Positions 11,641-22,289 of a stretch of 64,000 nucleotides of DNA are shown piece after piece. The stretch's first letter is position 1; each line of letters starts with the position of its first letter. The notes below the pieces were generated by a model that did not search any database, had not been told where the DNA came from, and saw nothing but the letters and a program-made list of their open reading frames with translations. Made by a program: the position numbers and the translations under genes. Source of the stretch: Ceratotherium simum simum. Taxonomy: Eukaryota > Chordata > Mammalia > Perissodactyla > Rhinocerotidae. The DNA is taken from contig NW_004454170.1 of assembly GCF_000283155.1 (NCBI RefSeq), positions 16,863,684 through 16,927,683 of the forward strand, read 5' to 3'.

Positions 11641-12719
11641 TGCAAATTTGTATATTTCATGTGTGTGTATGTGCGTAGAACACTTAACTACATTGTAAGC
11701 TTTGTGAGGACAAGATTATCTCATAGCATTTAGTAAATTCATGTTTACTAAATTCCTGAGGACTTTCTTGCTCACTCTGGCATTTCATACCAGACAAGTG
11801 GCAGTGGCTGTGCCTAGGGCCCCTTGAGAATGTGAGGCAGTGGAGGGGGGCAGCTCTGAGGGGAGTCTCACCGTGGAGCAGCCAGGCCATGAAGGACCTC
11901 CAAGGGCTCGTGTGGTCAAGCTGAGTTTTCCTCATGACACAGCTTTCCAGGCACTCAGTGTCCACAGACTCTTGAGCTGTCTGCCAGTTCTGCTAATCAT
12001 TCACCACCTTTGGCTTCCTTCTCTGCCACTTGTGGGCAGTGTCTGGTTTGGGATGGGTGATTCTTATCTTCAAAGCCTGAGATCAGGATGTTTGTGTTTT
12101 AGTGAACAACATGTAGCTTTGGTGTCTGGCCAAGGTGTGGACCTGAGCATCCCAGATGGGCCCTTAAGTGGGGCTGCTTATCTTGGTACCTGCCACTTTC
12201 AACCTCGCATTGCTGTTGGGTCAGTGCTGCTGTTCTCTCCTCCGCTGGCCACTGGCTCACAGCTGCCTGGAGGGTCCGAGAGGTGGATTTAAGGTGGTAG
12301 TCAGGATATGAATGGTATCTGCTTGTTCCTCAATGTCCACTATGTGACCCACAGCTCTGAGGTGCTGGAGATAACATTACTACTGAGCCAAAACAGCCTT
12401 TTCTGACACCTGCAGTCCATTCTCGCTAGAACTGCGCTGCTCAAAAACATGAACTTGCTCTTTGTTGATGGTAAATACTTAGTGGAGCAATGGACTTTGC
12501 TGCACAGAGGGCCACTTCACCTGAGAGCAGCTCAATGATTTCCCAGAGCAAATGCAAGGACCAAAGAGAGTGGCAGAGATTTCTCCTCCCTGGTCCTCTT
12601 ATCCCAATGTCATACTCACTGCTTCCCTTTGTACCTCCTCTGCCTGAGCATTCAGCTCTTTAAAGTTTTCTGGCTGTTCTGACCACTAGCTAAAAAGGAA
12701 AAATTTTGGTGTAACAAAA

Positions 12720-12800
12720 TTGCTCCCTTCTATGCAACAACACCCACCCTCCTTCCCTCTCCCGCCCCCTTTTCCTCTCCCTCTCTCTCCTCTCTCTGTC
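12720..12800. repeat. CT-rich low-complexity tract
   Basis: Pyrimidine tract 'cctctccctctctctcctct'. It creates an Arg/Glu-rich reverse-strand frame at 12,690-12,908 that is not a gene. Confidence 0.8.
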
Positions 12801-13069
12801 TTTCTCCACGTAGAGAACACAGATGCCAATGCTCTTTCCTTTCTCTAATAGAGCAACTGAAGCTCTGCTCATTAGAGGGAAATTGGGACTGGAATCCTGG
12901 TCTCTCAATTTCCAGTGATTTTATTTTTTCATTTCACAACCCTGCCTTCCTAAAGCCAGAGTTCTACGGCAAAACGTTAACAGTGGTTATCATCAGGTTT
13001 GGCATTGCAAGTGCTTATTTTTCTCTCATTTTTTGCTTACGGATTTTTCCAAATTTTTCTATAAAGACT

Positions 13070-13510
13070 GTGTATTAGTTTTGCATTAGCTAGGGTGAAC
13101 TAGCTGCTATAACAAACAAATGTGAAAATTTCCACGGCTTAACCAGAATAACTTTATTTCTTGACCATATATAGTCCAAAATGAGTGTTCCTGAACAATG
13201 TATGGACCTCCTAGAAGGAATCCAGGAAACCTCTTCCTTCCGTCTTGGGACTCCTCCATCCTCAACAACATATGACTTTCAAGTAAGCTGTGATATTCTG
13301 TATAAAGCCGGAGGAAAGGGAAATAGCATGGAAGAGTGTGTGAGGGCAGATTTTATGGGTGAGACCAGAAAGTAATATATATCTCTTCTATTCACACTCC
13401 ATTGGCTAGAACTCAGCTGCAAGGCTGCATCTAACTGCAGGGCGGGGTGGGAAATGCAGTTTATCAGCATGAAAAGGAAATGAATACGGTGAATTGCTAG
13501 CCAATCTATG
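13070..13510 (-). repeat. Old LTR-like interspersed repeat inside unit A
   Basis: Begins 'tgtattagttttgcattag', continues 'gctgctataacaaacaaatg' and 'cttaaccagaataactttat', and has 'gggaaatgcagtttatcagc' further on, similar in layout to MaLR (MLT1-type) LTRs read backwards. The matching place in unit B (about 26,240-26,300) lacks it, so it is an insertion in A or a deletion in B. Confidence 0.45.
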
Positions 13511-14952
13511 CCACACTGTAAAAAAAAAAAAAAGCTGAAATTCAAATGGAATAAGGAAAGCAAATCCCTCTGTAAAACAATCTTAAGCCCTCTCTCCTAC
13601 AGCGTTTTCACACTCCAAATCCCCACTCTTCCACTGGCAACAAATGGCCTTCATCCTCAAGGGCATGGACAGATTGGATTTTTCTGACATTAAGTGGGTG
13701 TAGGAAAGAGAGATACGTGAATGAGACTAAGGGTTCAGAGGCAGTGCTGTAAGCTGAGTGTAAACTCTCTTCCTCCCCACTGGGGGCGGTATCAGCATGT
13801 GGGTGCTGCCTCTCTGACCCACAACATTGCTTGTACCGTGAGGACAGATGATTATGCAGAAGACTGTGATGTCAGCACGGTTCAGGTTGAGTGATGAACT
13901 TCCTCTCCCCTCAGCACAATTATCAACCCCAGAGAAACTCCCATTCCATATACCTCCTGCAATAAACCCAGATCTATTTGTGGGCCCAGGGCATGCCTCA
14001 CATTCCCTGTACCTTGCTCTCCACCATCCCATCTAAATGAAGGCTCTTCTTGGATACAGTCCCTCAGATGCAGCTGGCTGTCATCTAGTGCCTCGGACTT
14101 TTTCTACCTATATGTATTGGACACTTAGCAAATGATAATTAAAGAGAGAACAAAGTTAATAAGCTAATTCACATTCAACAGAAGTAGCTCACTGAATCTA
14201 CTTGTCTCAACATATCTGCATTTTAATAAGAAATTATATCTTAACATCTCAAAAGGTGGCTTTTCAGGTTCGTCTACTGTCCAGTGGAGAGAGATTTGGG
14301 GGCAGGTGAGGAGCTTTTGTGGTGGTCCCCCTAATTTGTCTGTTACAGAAAAACGAAGAAGTCAGGTAGGTGCTCAGTATGTATACATGTGAGCACATCC
14401 CCAAATATGTATAAACTTTTATGTTCAGGAAGAATATACTCGCTTTCAATATATGACCAAAGATATGAGTAAGGAGTCTTAAAAGATGTGCAAAGGTTTG
14501 TGAGTAACCCGGGCCTTTTCTGGATAATCCCCATGTTCATGCACCTCTCCACTGCTCCTTTAAGCACTGGACAGGAGCAGAAGAAAGCAAGCCATGGGAG
14601 AGAGGAGAAGTGTGTCCAGAAACATCTGAAAGGCCCAAACACAGAGCTCATAGAGCATACATTCTCACAGGTACATACTAGGAAATCTTTATCTTCCTTC
14701 TTTGGCAGAAGTCCATCAGTTCCCAGTGTATCCGAATGGAATGGAACAATAAGACTCACCTCACCAAAAGTGTAGGCTCCTATCCAAAACTTTCCATTCT
14801 GTCTGGGAGTAGTGGGCAGTGGGAGATGACAAAAGTCGGTAGAAGTTAGTTCCGTATATGCAGCCAAAGACTTGAGGGGCCCTCAGGGAGAGGAGAGCAG
14901 AGAGGTCCTGAGTTCTGTTCTTCACTCCTTAGTCAGACACACCTATAATTTC

Positions 14953-15728
14953 AAGGGAAAGTTCAGTGGTCATTTTTACCCAGGGTTAGATCTTTTCTCT
15001 TATGGACTGTATCAGGCAACAGTGGTCTTTAAGGCCATGATAGTCAACAACTCTTTCCTGTATCCTTCATGCCCTCCCAGGAATAAGGGTAGATGGGCCA
15101 GGCTGTGGAAAATATCCTATAGAGGTTTGCTGAAGATAGTGACTGGCTCCATCTTAACAGTTTATGTGGTCTTTTGTCTGGGTGATGGGATGGTGTTGAC
15201 AAACAGGGGGCTGCTACCAAGATTTATGTACCCAAATAGGGGCATCACTACATCAGGTTCATCCTCCTCACCCTCAATGGTTGTGTTGATGTCACAAGCA
15301 AGAACTTGCTGCCTCAGAGGTGTGTAGTCCTAGAGAAAGGTAGCCTGGTCCTGACCTTCTCTGTGCTCCTGCTGCTGCTGGTGTCACATGTTCAGGACTC
15401 AACAGGGGTGGAGCTGCACATTCATTCTCTGCTCATCTTGGTGGTGTTCCTGCTGATGTTGGTGTTGACCATAGAGCTGTGGGCTCCTGAAACATTTCAC
15501 CTCTCATTGATTGAGACCTTTCTGTTTCTCATGATGGGCTCCTGGCTGATACAGGCAGCCTTTATTCTGTACAGACCAGTCACCGGCTACCATGGCAGGA
15601 CGATGACATCAGCGACATCATGTTTATCACCACCTTCTTCTGCTGGCATGTGACGATCAATGCTTTGTGTCTGTTGGGAATCTGTGGTCTCTTCCTTTTG
15701 GCATCATTGTCATAGTCCCAGCTTGAAG
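14953..15728 (+). pseudogene. TEDDM1-like pseudogene (unit A)
   Basis: Reads as a decayed copy of the intact TEDDM1 at 28,269. The start codon is changed to AAG at 14,953. A 1-base deletion lies between about 15,220 and 15,255, so the rest moves to another frame. A second 1-base deletion at about 15,589 (one C lost before 'catggcagg') breaks the frame again. The copy ends at 15,728 after '...agcttgaag', so the last roughly 50 codons are absent. The second half (from about 15,295) is far closer to the intact gene than the first half. No functional product is expected. Confidence 0.9.
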
Positions 15729-15864
15729 GTAGGAAGTGTGCAGAGTTATCCCATGGTTCCACTCTGACCAGTACCCAGAAATGGAACCCCAGCCACATGT
15801 ATGGAGGCCTTTCAGCCTTTCCACACCACAGGGAACTTTAAGGTAGAGACAGGAAGTGCTCTTT
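15729..15864. other. Junction between units A and C
   Basis: About 136 bases beginning 'gtaggaagtgtgcagag' with no match to the rest of the duplication that I can see. This may mark the breakpoint of the tandem event. Confidence 0.5.
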
Positions 15865-16169
15865 TAGGACAAGAACTATGTCATATACATTTTTATATGC
15901 CCTGCTACACTCAGTAGAATCCACAGCAATTAGTAAATTCATATTTATTGAATTCCTTAAAACCTTCTTGCTCATTCTGGTATTTCATGCCAGACAAGTA
16001 GCAGTGGCTGTGCCTGGGGCCCCTCAAGAATATGGGATGGGGATTGGGGAGGTAGGTCTGAGGGGAGTCTCACTGTGGAGCAGCCAGGCCATGAAGGACC
16101 TCCAAGGGCTCGTGTGGTCAAGCTGAGTTTTCCTCATGACACAGCTTTCCAGGCACTCAGTGTCCACAG

Positions 16170-16269
16170 NNNNNNNNNNNNNNNNNNNNNNNNNNNNNNN
16201 NNNNNNNNNNNNNNNNNNNNNNNNNNNNNNNNNNNNNNNNNNNNNNNNNNNNNNNNNNNNNNNNNNNNN
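16170..16269. other. Assembly gap (100 N)
   Basis: Exactly 100 N, the usual placeholder for a gap of unknown size. The flanks match points about 3.6 kb apart in units A and B, so the true missing sequence is probably several kilobases and would include most of a TEDDM1 copy. Confidence 0.98.
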
Positions 16270-16536
16270 CCATGGCAGGACGATGACATCAGCGACATCA
16301 TGTTTATCACCACCTTCTTCTGCTGGCATGTGATGATCAATGCTTTGTGCCTGTTGGGAATCTATGGCGTCTCTTCCTTTTGGCATCGTTGTCACAGTCC
16401 CAGCTTGAAGCCCACGTGGTCTAAAGAAGCTCCACGTGACACGAGCATGGGAGGACCCCTCTACAAATTGCTGCAGGAAGTGGAGCAGGCAGAGAAAGAT
16501 GAACAGGTTCTTCTCCTTTCAAAGGGTTCACCCTGA
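16270..16536 (+). CDS. TEDDM1-like gene, C-terminal fragment after the gap
   Basis: An open frame of 88 codons plus TGA directly after the gap, starting at the Pro-Trp-Gln-Asp-Asp-Asp segment and ending in ...Leu-Ser-Lys-Gly-Ser-Pro, the same end as the intact copy at 28,908-29,174. It covers the last membrane segment (TTFFCWHVMINALCLLGIYG) and the cytoplasmic tail. Only a few residues differ from the intact copy (for example I to V, H to R twice), mostly through CpG changes. The upstream part is hidden by the gap, so I cannot tell whether it is a working gene. A canonical AATAAA follows at 16,909. Confidence 0.7.
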   Translation, partial: PWQDDDISDIMFITTFFCWHVMINALCLLGIYGVSSFWHRCHSPSLKPTWSKEAPRDTSMGGPLYKLLQEVEQAEKDEQVLLLSKGSP

Positions 16537-16908
16537 GACAGGGCCCAGATGCCTGACACATCGTCCACCCCATCTTCCTCCTTGTGGGTTCTCTCAGACC
16601 TGGGCATTGTACCCTCTTTGGTCCCCAGTTAAGGCAATGGCCATGAAGGAGAGCGGTTGGTCTCTATGCCTGGTACATCTCCTGTCCCCTGAGCCTCTAA
16701 TCGCTGAGGAGATGAGGAGAGAGGGGCCCGTGATAGGGACACTGACAGGATTGGTTGGGTGGGGGCTGTGGGGGGTAACCAGGGGAATAGGTAAGTGTAC
16801 AAGAAAAGCCTTGGGGGGAGAGAATGCAATTGAGAAAGCCCTCTGAAGGGAGGAGAGCAGAGTCCAGCAGTCATGCTGTCACCAGCTACTTCAGGCTTTT
16901 ACTCAAAG

Positions 16909-16914
16909 AATAAA
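16909..16914 (+). terminator. AATAAA poly(A) signal behind the unit C TEDDM1 copy
   Basis: A perfect AATAAA lies 373 bases after the stop codon, at the place where unit B has AATAAT (29,551-29,556). Position and conservation suggest the ancestral polyadenylation signal. Confidence 0.5.
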
Positions 16915-17269
16915 GACTTCTCACAAATCAAAACTGCAGTGGTGGCTATTTCTGTTTGCCAACTAAAGTGACACCACCATGTGGAAACAGATATGGTACA
17001 ATTCACTTATCCCACCTGGCTGAAGTGATAAGAATCTCATATATATTTTTTAAATTTGGGTAAATTTGCATTGCTTCAAATTTTCCACACAAAGTGAGAA
17101 TTAATACTTTCATATTACAGTTTTTCAAATTTCCATAAACCAAATTTTCATTAAATGCCACCACATTTCTTATTCCTGACTTCTAATACAGCCAAAGCAA
17201 GGTGCTTAGCTACTTGTTTAACTATCACCAGCCCCACCAGCAATTTACTAGATCCTAATTGACTACGTC

Positions 17270-17660
17270 CTACACTTGTGCCTTTGCCAAATGACACGCT
17301 GTACAATTTAGAAAAAGCCACTGCCAATCACATATTTACTACCCAGTGTTATTTTATACCCAGCATTAAATGTCCTTGCACTACTACCACCAAGAAGTCC
17401 TCCTCCAGAATATTCTCATGTACTCCTTTGATCTGGAACTCTTCAGTAACTCATCTAAATCTGCTGTTATTTTGTCCATGCTGCTGATATACTCTGCTTT
17501 GTCCTGTTTCTCATATTGTTTTTCGTGGGGAGGCTTTGCCTCACCAAGTAAAAGATCAGCTCCATAAGAGCAGAGAATTTGTCATATCCTAGTTACAAAT
17601 TTGCTCTGCATGTCCCAGAAGAATATAACGTTGTCCTCTACATGGTTGATGTTTAATAAA
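17270..17660 (+). repeat. L2 LINE 3' end in unit C
   Basis: L2 landmarks 'gatctggaactcttcagtaa', 'gatcagctccataagagcag' and 'ggttgatgtttaataaag' in order. The homologous copy in unit B is at 30,010-30,345, so it predates the duplication. Confidence 0.6.
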
Positions 17661-17984
17661 GTCTCATTTGCTTCCAGAGCCTCCCTCTCCCGTCTCTCCC
17701 AAATGTAACGTCTGACTGCGCTGTGAACTCTCAGGGAGGCGTTGATGGTCTAAAGTCTGACTCATCTCAGCAGCGGGTCCACTCTCTTCCTGGTCTGTGT
17801 GTAAAATAAACCCCACCAGCCTGTTTAAAATAGTTTCTCTGTAGATCATTGTTTAATATATCTACATACGGTCTGCCTTGTTGGCTTTCCAAAAGTCTCC
17901 ACAACTAAGACTCCAAGGGGTTAATTTGTCCAAAGACTCACGGCTGCTCAGAGACAGGACAGGGACTTAAGCTGGTAGGTCTTA

Positions 17985-18198
17985 GGGGCCGCCCCGTGGC
18001 TTAGCGGTTAAGTGCACGTGCTCCACTGCTGGCGGCCCGGGTTCGGATCCCGGGCGCGCACCGACGCACCACTTCTCCGGCCATGCTGAGGCCACGTCCC
18101 ACATACAGCAACTAGAAGGCTGTGCAGCTATGACATACAACTATCTACTGGGGCTTTGGGGGGAAAAAAACAAAAAAAATAAAAAAAAAAAAAAAAAA
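17985..18198 (+). mobile_element. ERE SINE inserted in unit C
   Basis: Head 'ggggccgccccgtggcttag', tRNA-like body 'gggttcggatcccgggcgcg', tail module 'cagcaactagaaggctgtgc', then an A-rich tail. Target-site duplication 'aagctggtaggtct' at 17,969-17,982 and 18,199-18,212. Unit B lacks it at the matching place, so it inserted after the duplication. Confidence 0.97.
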
Positions 18199-18734
18199 AA
18201 GCTGGTAGGTCTGACAGTCAAGCCCCTGCTTGTGTCGTCTGGGCTCCACTGACTTCTCTGCAGAGAATGGCAGGGTGACTGATCCAGACAACAAAGTGGG
18301 TGGAAAGCAGGCAGCGCGGAGACCTAGTGTGCATGAGTAGAACAATGTAATCATCCCCCATCCTCCTAAACAGTACATGCACTGCACACTTCCTGTCTCT
18401 ACCCCCAGGTGGCCTGGGGTGTGGAGAGGCTGACCGGCCTACACACACCTGGCTGGGGCTTACATTTCTGGGTTCAGGTCAGAGTGGAGCCTGGGGTAAC
18501 ATGTTCCTTTGACTAAGTACCTCTAAACCTCTTGTTTCTCCTATTACACCTAGTTCCTAGGCTCTGTTTCATTATTTTTCCTCTGGGCTTGCATTTTTTT
18601 TATTGCCATTTTTCAATACAGTCATGGTAAATGATGAAGAAACACAGAAAACACTTCCTCATTACTCTTAACAAGTCTTTTGTGCCCAAGTTCTAAATTG
18701 CTAAGCAAATCTCTGATAATGAATTTCTTCAAAT

Positions 18735-18845
18735 GTAACGCAGGTGGATACGAAGAGCCGACTAAGGTACTGGAGAATCTGCTAATTTTGGTATCCCGGA
18801 GGGGTCCTAGAACCAAGCCCCCACAGATACCCAGGAATGACTGTA
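18735..18845. repeat. Tigger-like (pogo) DNA transposon remnant
   Basis: 'caggtggatacgaagagccg' and 'ggaggggtcctagaaccaag...acagatacccaggaatgactgta' resemble the ends of Tigger/MER2 elements ('gcggatacggagggccgactgta'). Confidence 0.5.
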
Positions 18846-18889
18846 CCTCATAAAACATATCTTCTGGGTAACATACTTGCATTTACAGA

Positions 18890-19965
18890 AACATACTTAA
18901 ATTAAATGCACTTCCAGTCAAAAAATTCTCAACATGAGAATTGAATGCAATTTAATTTTAATAGAACTCAGCAAACCCATTCTAAAATAAATGTGGGAAA
19001 GAAATACACAGAGGAGCCCAAGTCTTTTTCTTTTTCTAGAAGAAAAAATGAGGAATAAGTTGCTATACCAGCTTTCATAATACCTTATAAACGTTTAATA
19101 ATTAAAACTGTGGTGTTGGAAAAAACAGGTACCATAGGTCCATAAATCAACATAGGGTAATGTAATAGAGACTCTAGATACAGAAATAAGCAGTGTGAGA
19201 ATTAAATACATGTTAAGGATGGACACTTCAATTAATGTGAGGAATAAATGGCTCTCCATTTGGGGAAAAAACAAAAACCCTTAGTTTCTACCTCATACAA
19301 CTCACAAAAAAAGAATTATAGATGGATTGAAAAGGTAAACATGAGCAACAAGGCTATAAAAATATTTTGAAGGAAATGAAGGAAGATATTTTATAACAAA
19401 AGATATGAAAACTTTCTTGAGCAAGAAAAAAACTCTGAAAAGATTACCCATTTTATTTAGATATAGTGTAACTAAAAGACACAAGAAAAATACACAAAAG
19501 AAAACAGACTCTGTGAAAAATATTTTCAACTTATGCAACAGACCAAAAAACTTGATACCCAGAATATACAGAGATGTTCAAACATTAATAGACAAACAAA
19601 CACAAAGGCAACCTAATATAAAAAATGGGCAGGGGATGTAAAGGACTATGTCTCAGAAGAATAACAAAAGGCTAATAAACAAAAAACATGCTAACCTAAC
19701 CAATTTTGAGAAAAAGCAGATTTAAATAAAGTAGGATCTTTTTTTTCACCGTCAGGTTGTCAAAAATTGTGAATAGTATTAAGGAGATGATATCATCCAT
19801 TGCCGGAGCAGATGTAGGGAAAAGGGAACTATTATACGCTGTAGGTGGCAATGTAAACTGGTCTACATTTTCTTGAAGTTAGTCTGGCAGAGTGTGCCAA
19901 AATTTAAAGTGCATATATCCTTCAAGCAAATAATTCCACTTCTTGCGATCTGCAGGGGACATCTG
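18890..19965 (+). repeat. L1 LINE ORF2 3' region
   Basis: Decayed L1 ORF2 end. 'gctataccagctttcataat' and 'ttaataattaaaactgtggtg' are followed by 'ccataaatcaacatagggta', the 'aaaatgggcaggggatgtaa' block, and 'gggaaaagggaactattat' with 'ggtggcaatgtaaactgg', all in L1 order. No intact frame. Confidence 0.8.
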
Positions 19966-20459
19966 TGTCCCCTCACATGAGCCTAACGACACTTTTGAAA
20001 CACCCTCCCAACATTCTGGTCGGTTTCCACATTGTCAGGCCTGCCTTCCTGGTAGGTTTTATTTTTAACTCCTGGCCTCATCTGTAGCTAGCTAGGGCAC
20101 AGACATGGAACCAATTAGCCACCTCCACTTAAGACTTCAACTCAGAAGTGAGCAATGGAAGGAAAGTGGCTCTGCGTGGGATTTCTATTCTGCAATACAA
20201 GTAGTGGCAAAGATGGTAACCTCTGTTCTCATCATCAAGCTGGTTTGCCCCATAGTTCTGGGGTCAGTGCTGGAAGCAGCAACCTAAGCCCATTTCGACA
20301 GTGAAGTTCTAGGCACTGGTCCTTCAAACTTAATCCAGAATTTCTTTCTCCGGCCCTGCTAATGAGTCTGTGAACTAATTCATCTATTTTAATGAATTCC
20401 TTTCTCTTAAACTAGCCAGATGGATTCTTGTTGTCTGTAGCTAAGAACTCTAATACAGT
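19966..20459. repeat. Unnamed segment between two L1 pieces
   Basis: Sequence of different composition (GC-richer, 'gtttgccccatagttctggg') between two parts of what looks like one L1. It is probably an insertion of an older repeat that I cannot name. Confidence 0.35.
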
Positions 20460-20705
20460 ATCTATTCTAGAAATATTCATGCATCTACACAAAGAGCATG
20501 TACAGGAATGGTCACTGAAGCATTGTTGCCATAGGGAAGTTTAAATAACAAATGTTCACCAACAGAGGAATAGTTAAATAAATTATGGAGTATTATGCAG
20601 GAGTTAAAAGGGACAGGGAGATCTGTATGTCCTGACGTGAAAAGATCTCCACGATGAGGTGACAAAAGCTAAATGCAGAAATTATGGGGTGTATGATCCA
20701 GGTTT
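20460..20705 (+). repeat. L1 LINE 3' fragment
   Basis: 'gaatggtcactgaagcattg', 'ggaatagttaaataaattat', 'ggagtattatgcaggag' and 'gatctgtatgtcctgacg' follow the L1 3' region order. Confidence 0.75.
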
Positions 20706-21059
20706 TGGAGACAGGTGTGTTCCTGTTAACTCCAGAAGACCTTAACTTTTCTCCTGACATCTGTCAAGAATGGTCAGGACCACAGGGCAATCAGGAGAGA
20801 GGGCGTCTTGATGAATGTGGTGACTTGCCTCATTTAACATACCCCACAGCAAACTGTATCTCCATTTGAATAATGATCCAATTGGAATTTAACCTATAGC
20901 TAATGTGATCATATAATTTTTCATTCAAACCTAGACACTTGAGAGGGAAAAAAGGCAAAATTAATTCTTGCACTGGGACAACAGGTAAAAACCAAACCGC
21001 TGCAGACAAATTGGGATTTATGATTCTTTCACCTATAACCTAAGAAGAGATGTGCTGTA

Positions 21060-22005
21060 TATCTTCAGTTTGCCCCTCCAAATCCATCTTTCACCTCCAT
21101 CCTGCTTTCTCTCTCAGGAGACTACCCTGGTCTGTAGCACATCACAGAGCTCCCTTATCCTCTGGCTTCAGGCAACGCTTGGCCAATGATAAGCCCCAGC
21201 AGGAGGTGGAGAAGAGAGTAAGAATAGGGTTTTTATTTTCTTAGCTCCTGCCTCTGTGGTCACCTCAGGCTGGCAGCACAGTATTAGTTTCCCAGGCTGC
21301 CATAACAAATTAACACAAACTTGGTGGCTTTAAACAACAGAAATTTATTCTCCCAGTTCTGGATGCGAGAAGTCCAAAATCAAAGCGTAAACAGTGTTGG
21401 TTCCTTCTGGAGGTTCTCGGGGAGAATCTGTCCCATGCTTCTCTCCTGGCTTCCAATGACTGCTGGAAAACCTTGGCATTCCTTGGCTTGTAGATGCGTC
21501 ACTCTAATCTCTGCCTCCTTCTTCACACTGTCTTCTCCCTGCATCTGTGTCTCAAGTTTCCCTCTGCCTTTCTTTTATAAGGTCACCTGTCATTGGATTT
21601 AGATCCCACTCTAAATCCAAGATAATCTCATCTCAAGATCTTTAACTTAATTATATCTGCAAAGACCCTTACTCCAAATAAGGTCATATTCACAGCTTCT
21701 GGGGGTTAGGACTTGGAAATATCTTCTTAGGGACCATGATTCAACCTACTACACTGTCCTTACACATACCATGAAATTCTCCCATCTCATGTCCCTTGGG
21801 GCCTATAGGTAATAATAGCGCCAACTGTTACTCAACTATCCCTTGTGGTTTCCTTGCAATCTACCCACATCTATGTAAGAAGTCCTTTTATTAAACCATC
21901 CTTGAACTATCCCTATTTGGGTTGTCATCTATTTCCTTTTGGGACCCTATCTGAAACACCAGTGGAGCCATTGCACAGGAGGCCAGAAGCCTAAAACAGA
22001 ATTCA
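21060..22005. repeat. Old repeat split by a MaLR LTR
   Basis: The flanks at 21,060-21,280 ('ctctctcaggagactaccct', 'gccccagcaggaggtggag') and 21,760-22,005 ('cttttattaaaccatcc', 'tgggaccctatctgaaacac') look like two halves of one abundant old mammalian repeat. A MaLR LTR sits between them. Confidence 0.45.
21280..21757 (-). repeat. MLT1-type (ERVL-MaLR) solitary LTR, reverse
   Basis: Starts 'agtattagtttcccaggctg' and contains 'ccataacaaattaacac', 'ggctttaaacaacagaaat', 'ataaggtcacctgtcattgg' and 'ccaaataaggtcatattcac'. Ends 'gattcaacctactaca'. This is the antisense of a MaLR LTR (TG..CA ends), an old defective element with no coding sequence. Confidence 0.7.
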
Positions 22006-22289
22006 CCCTCAGGTATTTGGAACAATGACAAGAGAAGAACTTTTACAACTGAATTTCACAAAAGTGAACGTACAATGAAAGAGACTAATTTGTTAACGTG
22101 TGGGTAATAAATTAAAGGGATCTTCCAAATTCGATCAAGATGACCAAAGTTAATTCTTTCATTCAAAAATCCTAAACAGCTACTATTTTCCAGGTAACTA
22201 TGCAGAGATTGGCAATATAATAATGAGAAAGATACAAAGACATACACAATTATAGTGCAACTTATAGTAATGAATGAAAAGGATTGGAT

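Larger units (their letters stand above)
11640..15728 (+). repeat. TEDDM1 segmental duplication, unit A
   Basis: Colinear with unit B (24,900-29,048). Shared landmarks include: the stretch around 11,873-11,967, the 'gggatgggtgattc' block at 12,050, the 'gacagatgattatgcagaag' block at 13,843 (26,608 in B), the 'tctttggcagaag' block near 14,700 (28,022 in B), and the TEDDM1-like sequence from 14,953. Homology stops abruptly at 15,728, so the C-terminal end of the gene and its 3' flank are missing here. It also carries an extra element of about 430 bp at 13,070-13,510 that is absent from B. Confidence 0.85.
15865..18550 (+). repeat. TEDDM1 segmental duplication, unit C (collapsed at an assembly gap)
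   Basis: The first 305 bases match the 5' edge of units A and B. The 95 bases 16,075-16,169 are identical to 11,873-11,967. After the gap, 16,270 onward matches the 3' end of TEDDM1 and the flank of unit B (28,908 onward), through L2 sequence (17,270-17,660 against 30,010-30,345) to about 18,550 against 31,030. In A and B the two gap edges lie about 3.6 kb apart. Confidence 0.85.

Noticed and set aside
11840..12292. 150-residue frame in unit A with a relative at 25,178-25,438 in unit B
   Set aside because: Similarity between the copies is explained by the DNA duplication. Substitutions are not biased toward silent positions by eye and the frame is not kept to the same end.
12690..12908. Arg/Glu-rich reverse-strand frame
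   Set aside because: Translation of a CT-rich low-complexity tract.
13848..14036. 62-residue frame starting MIMQKTVMSA, with an 82-residue relative at 26,614
   Set aside because: Shared only because the whole unit is duplicated. The ends differ and there is no known family.
14343..14867. 174-residue reverse-strand frame upstream of the pseudogene
   Set aside because: No domain, no counterpart of similar length in unit B (27,600-28,200), opposite to the local gene direction.
17985..18080. tRNA-like head of ERE copies as a true tRNA gene
   Set aside because: These are SINE heads with SINE tails and target-site duplications. They lack a full cloverleaf.
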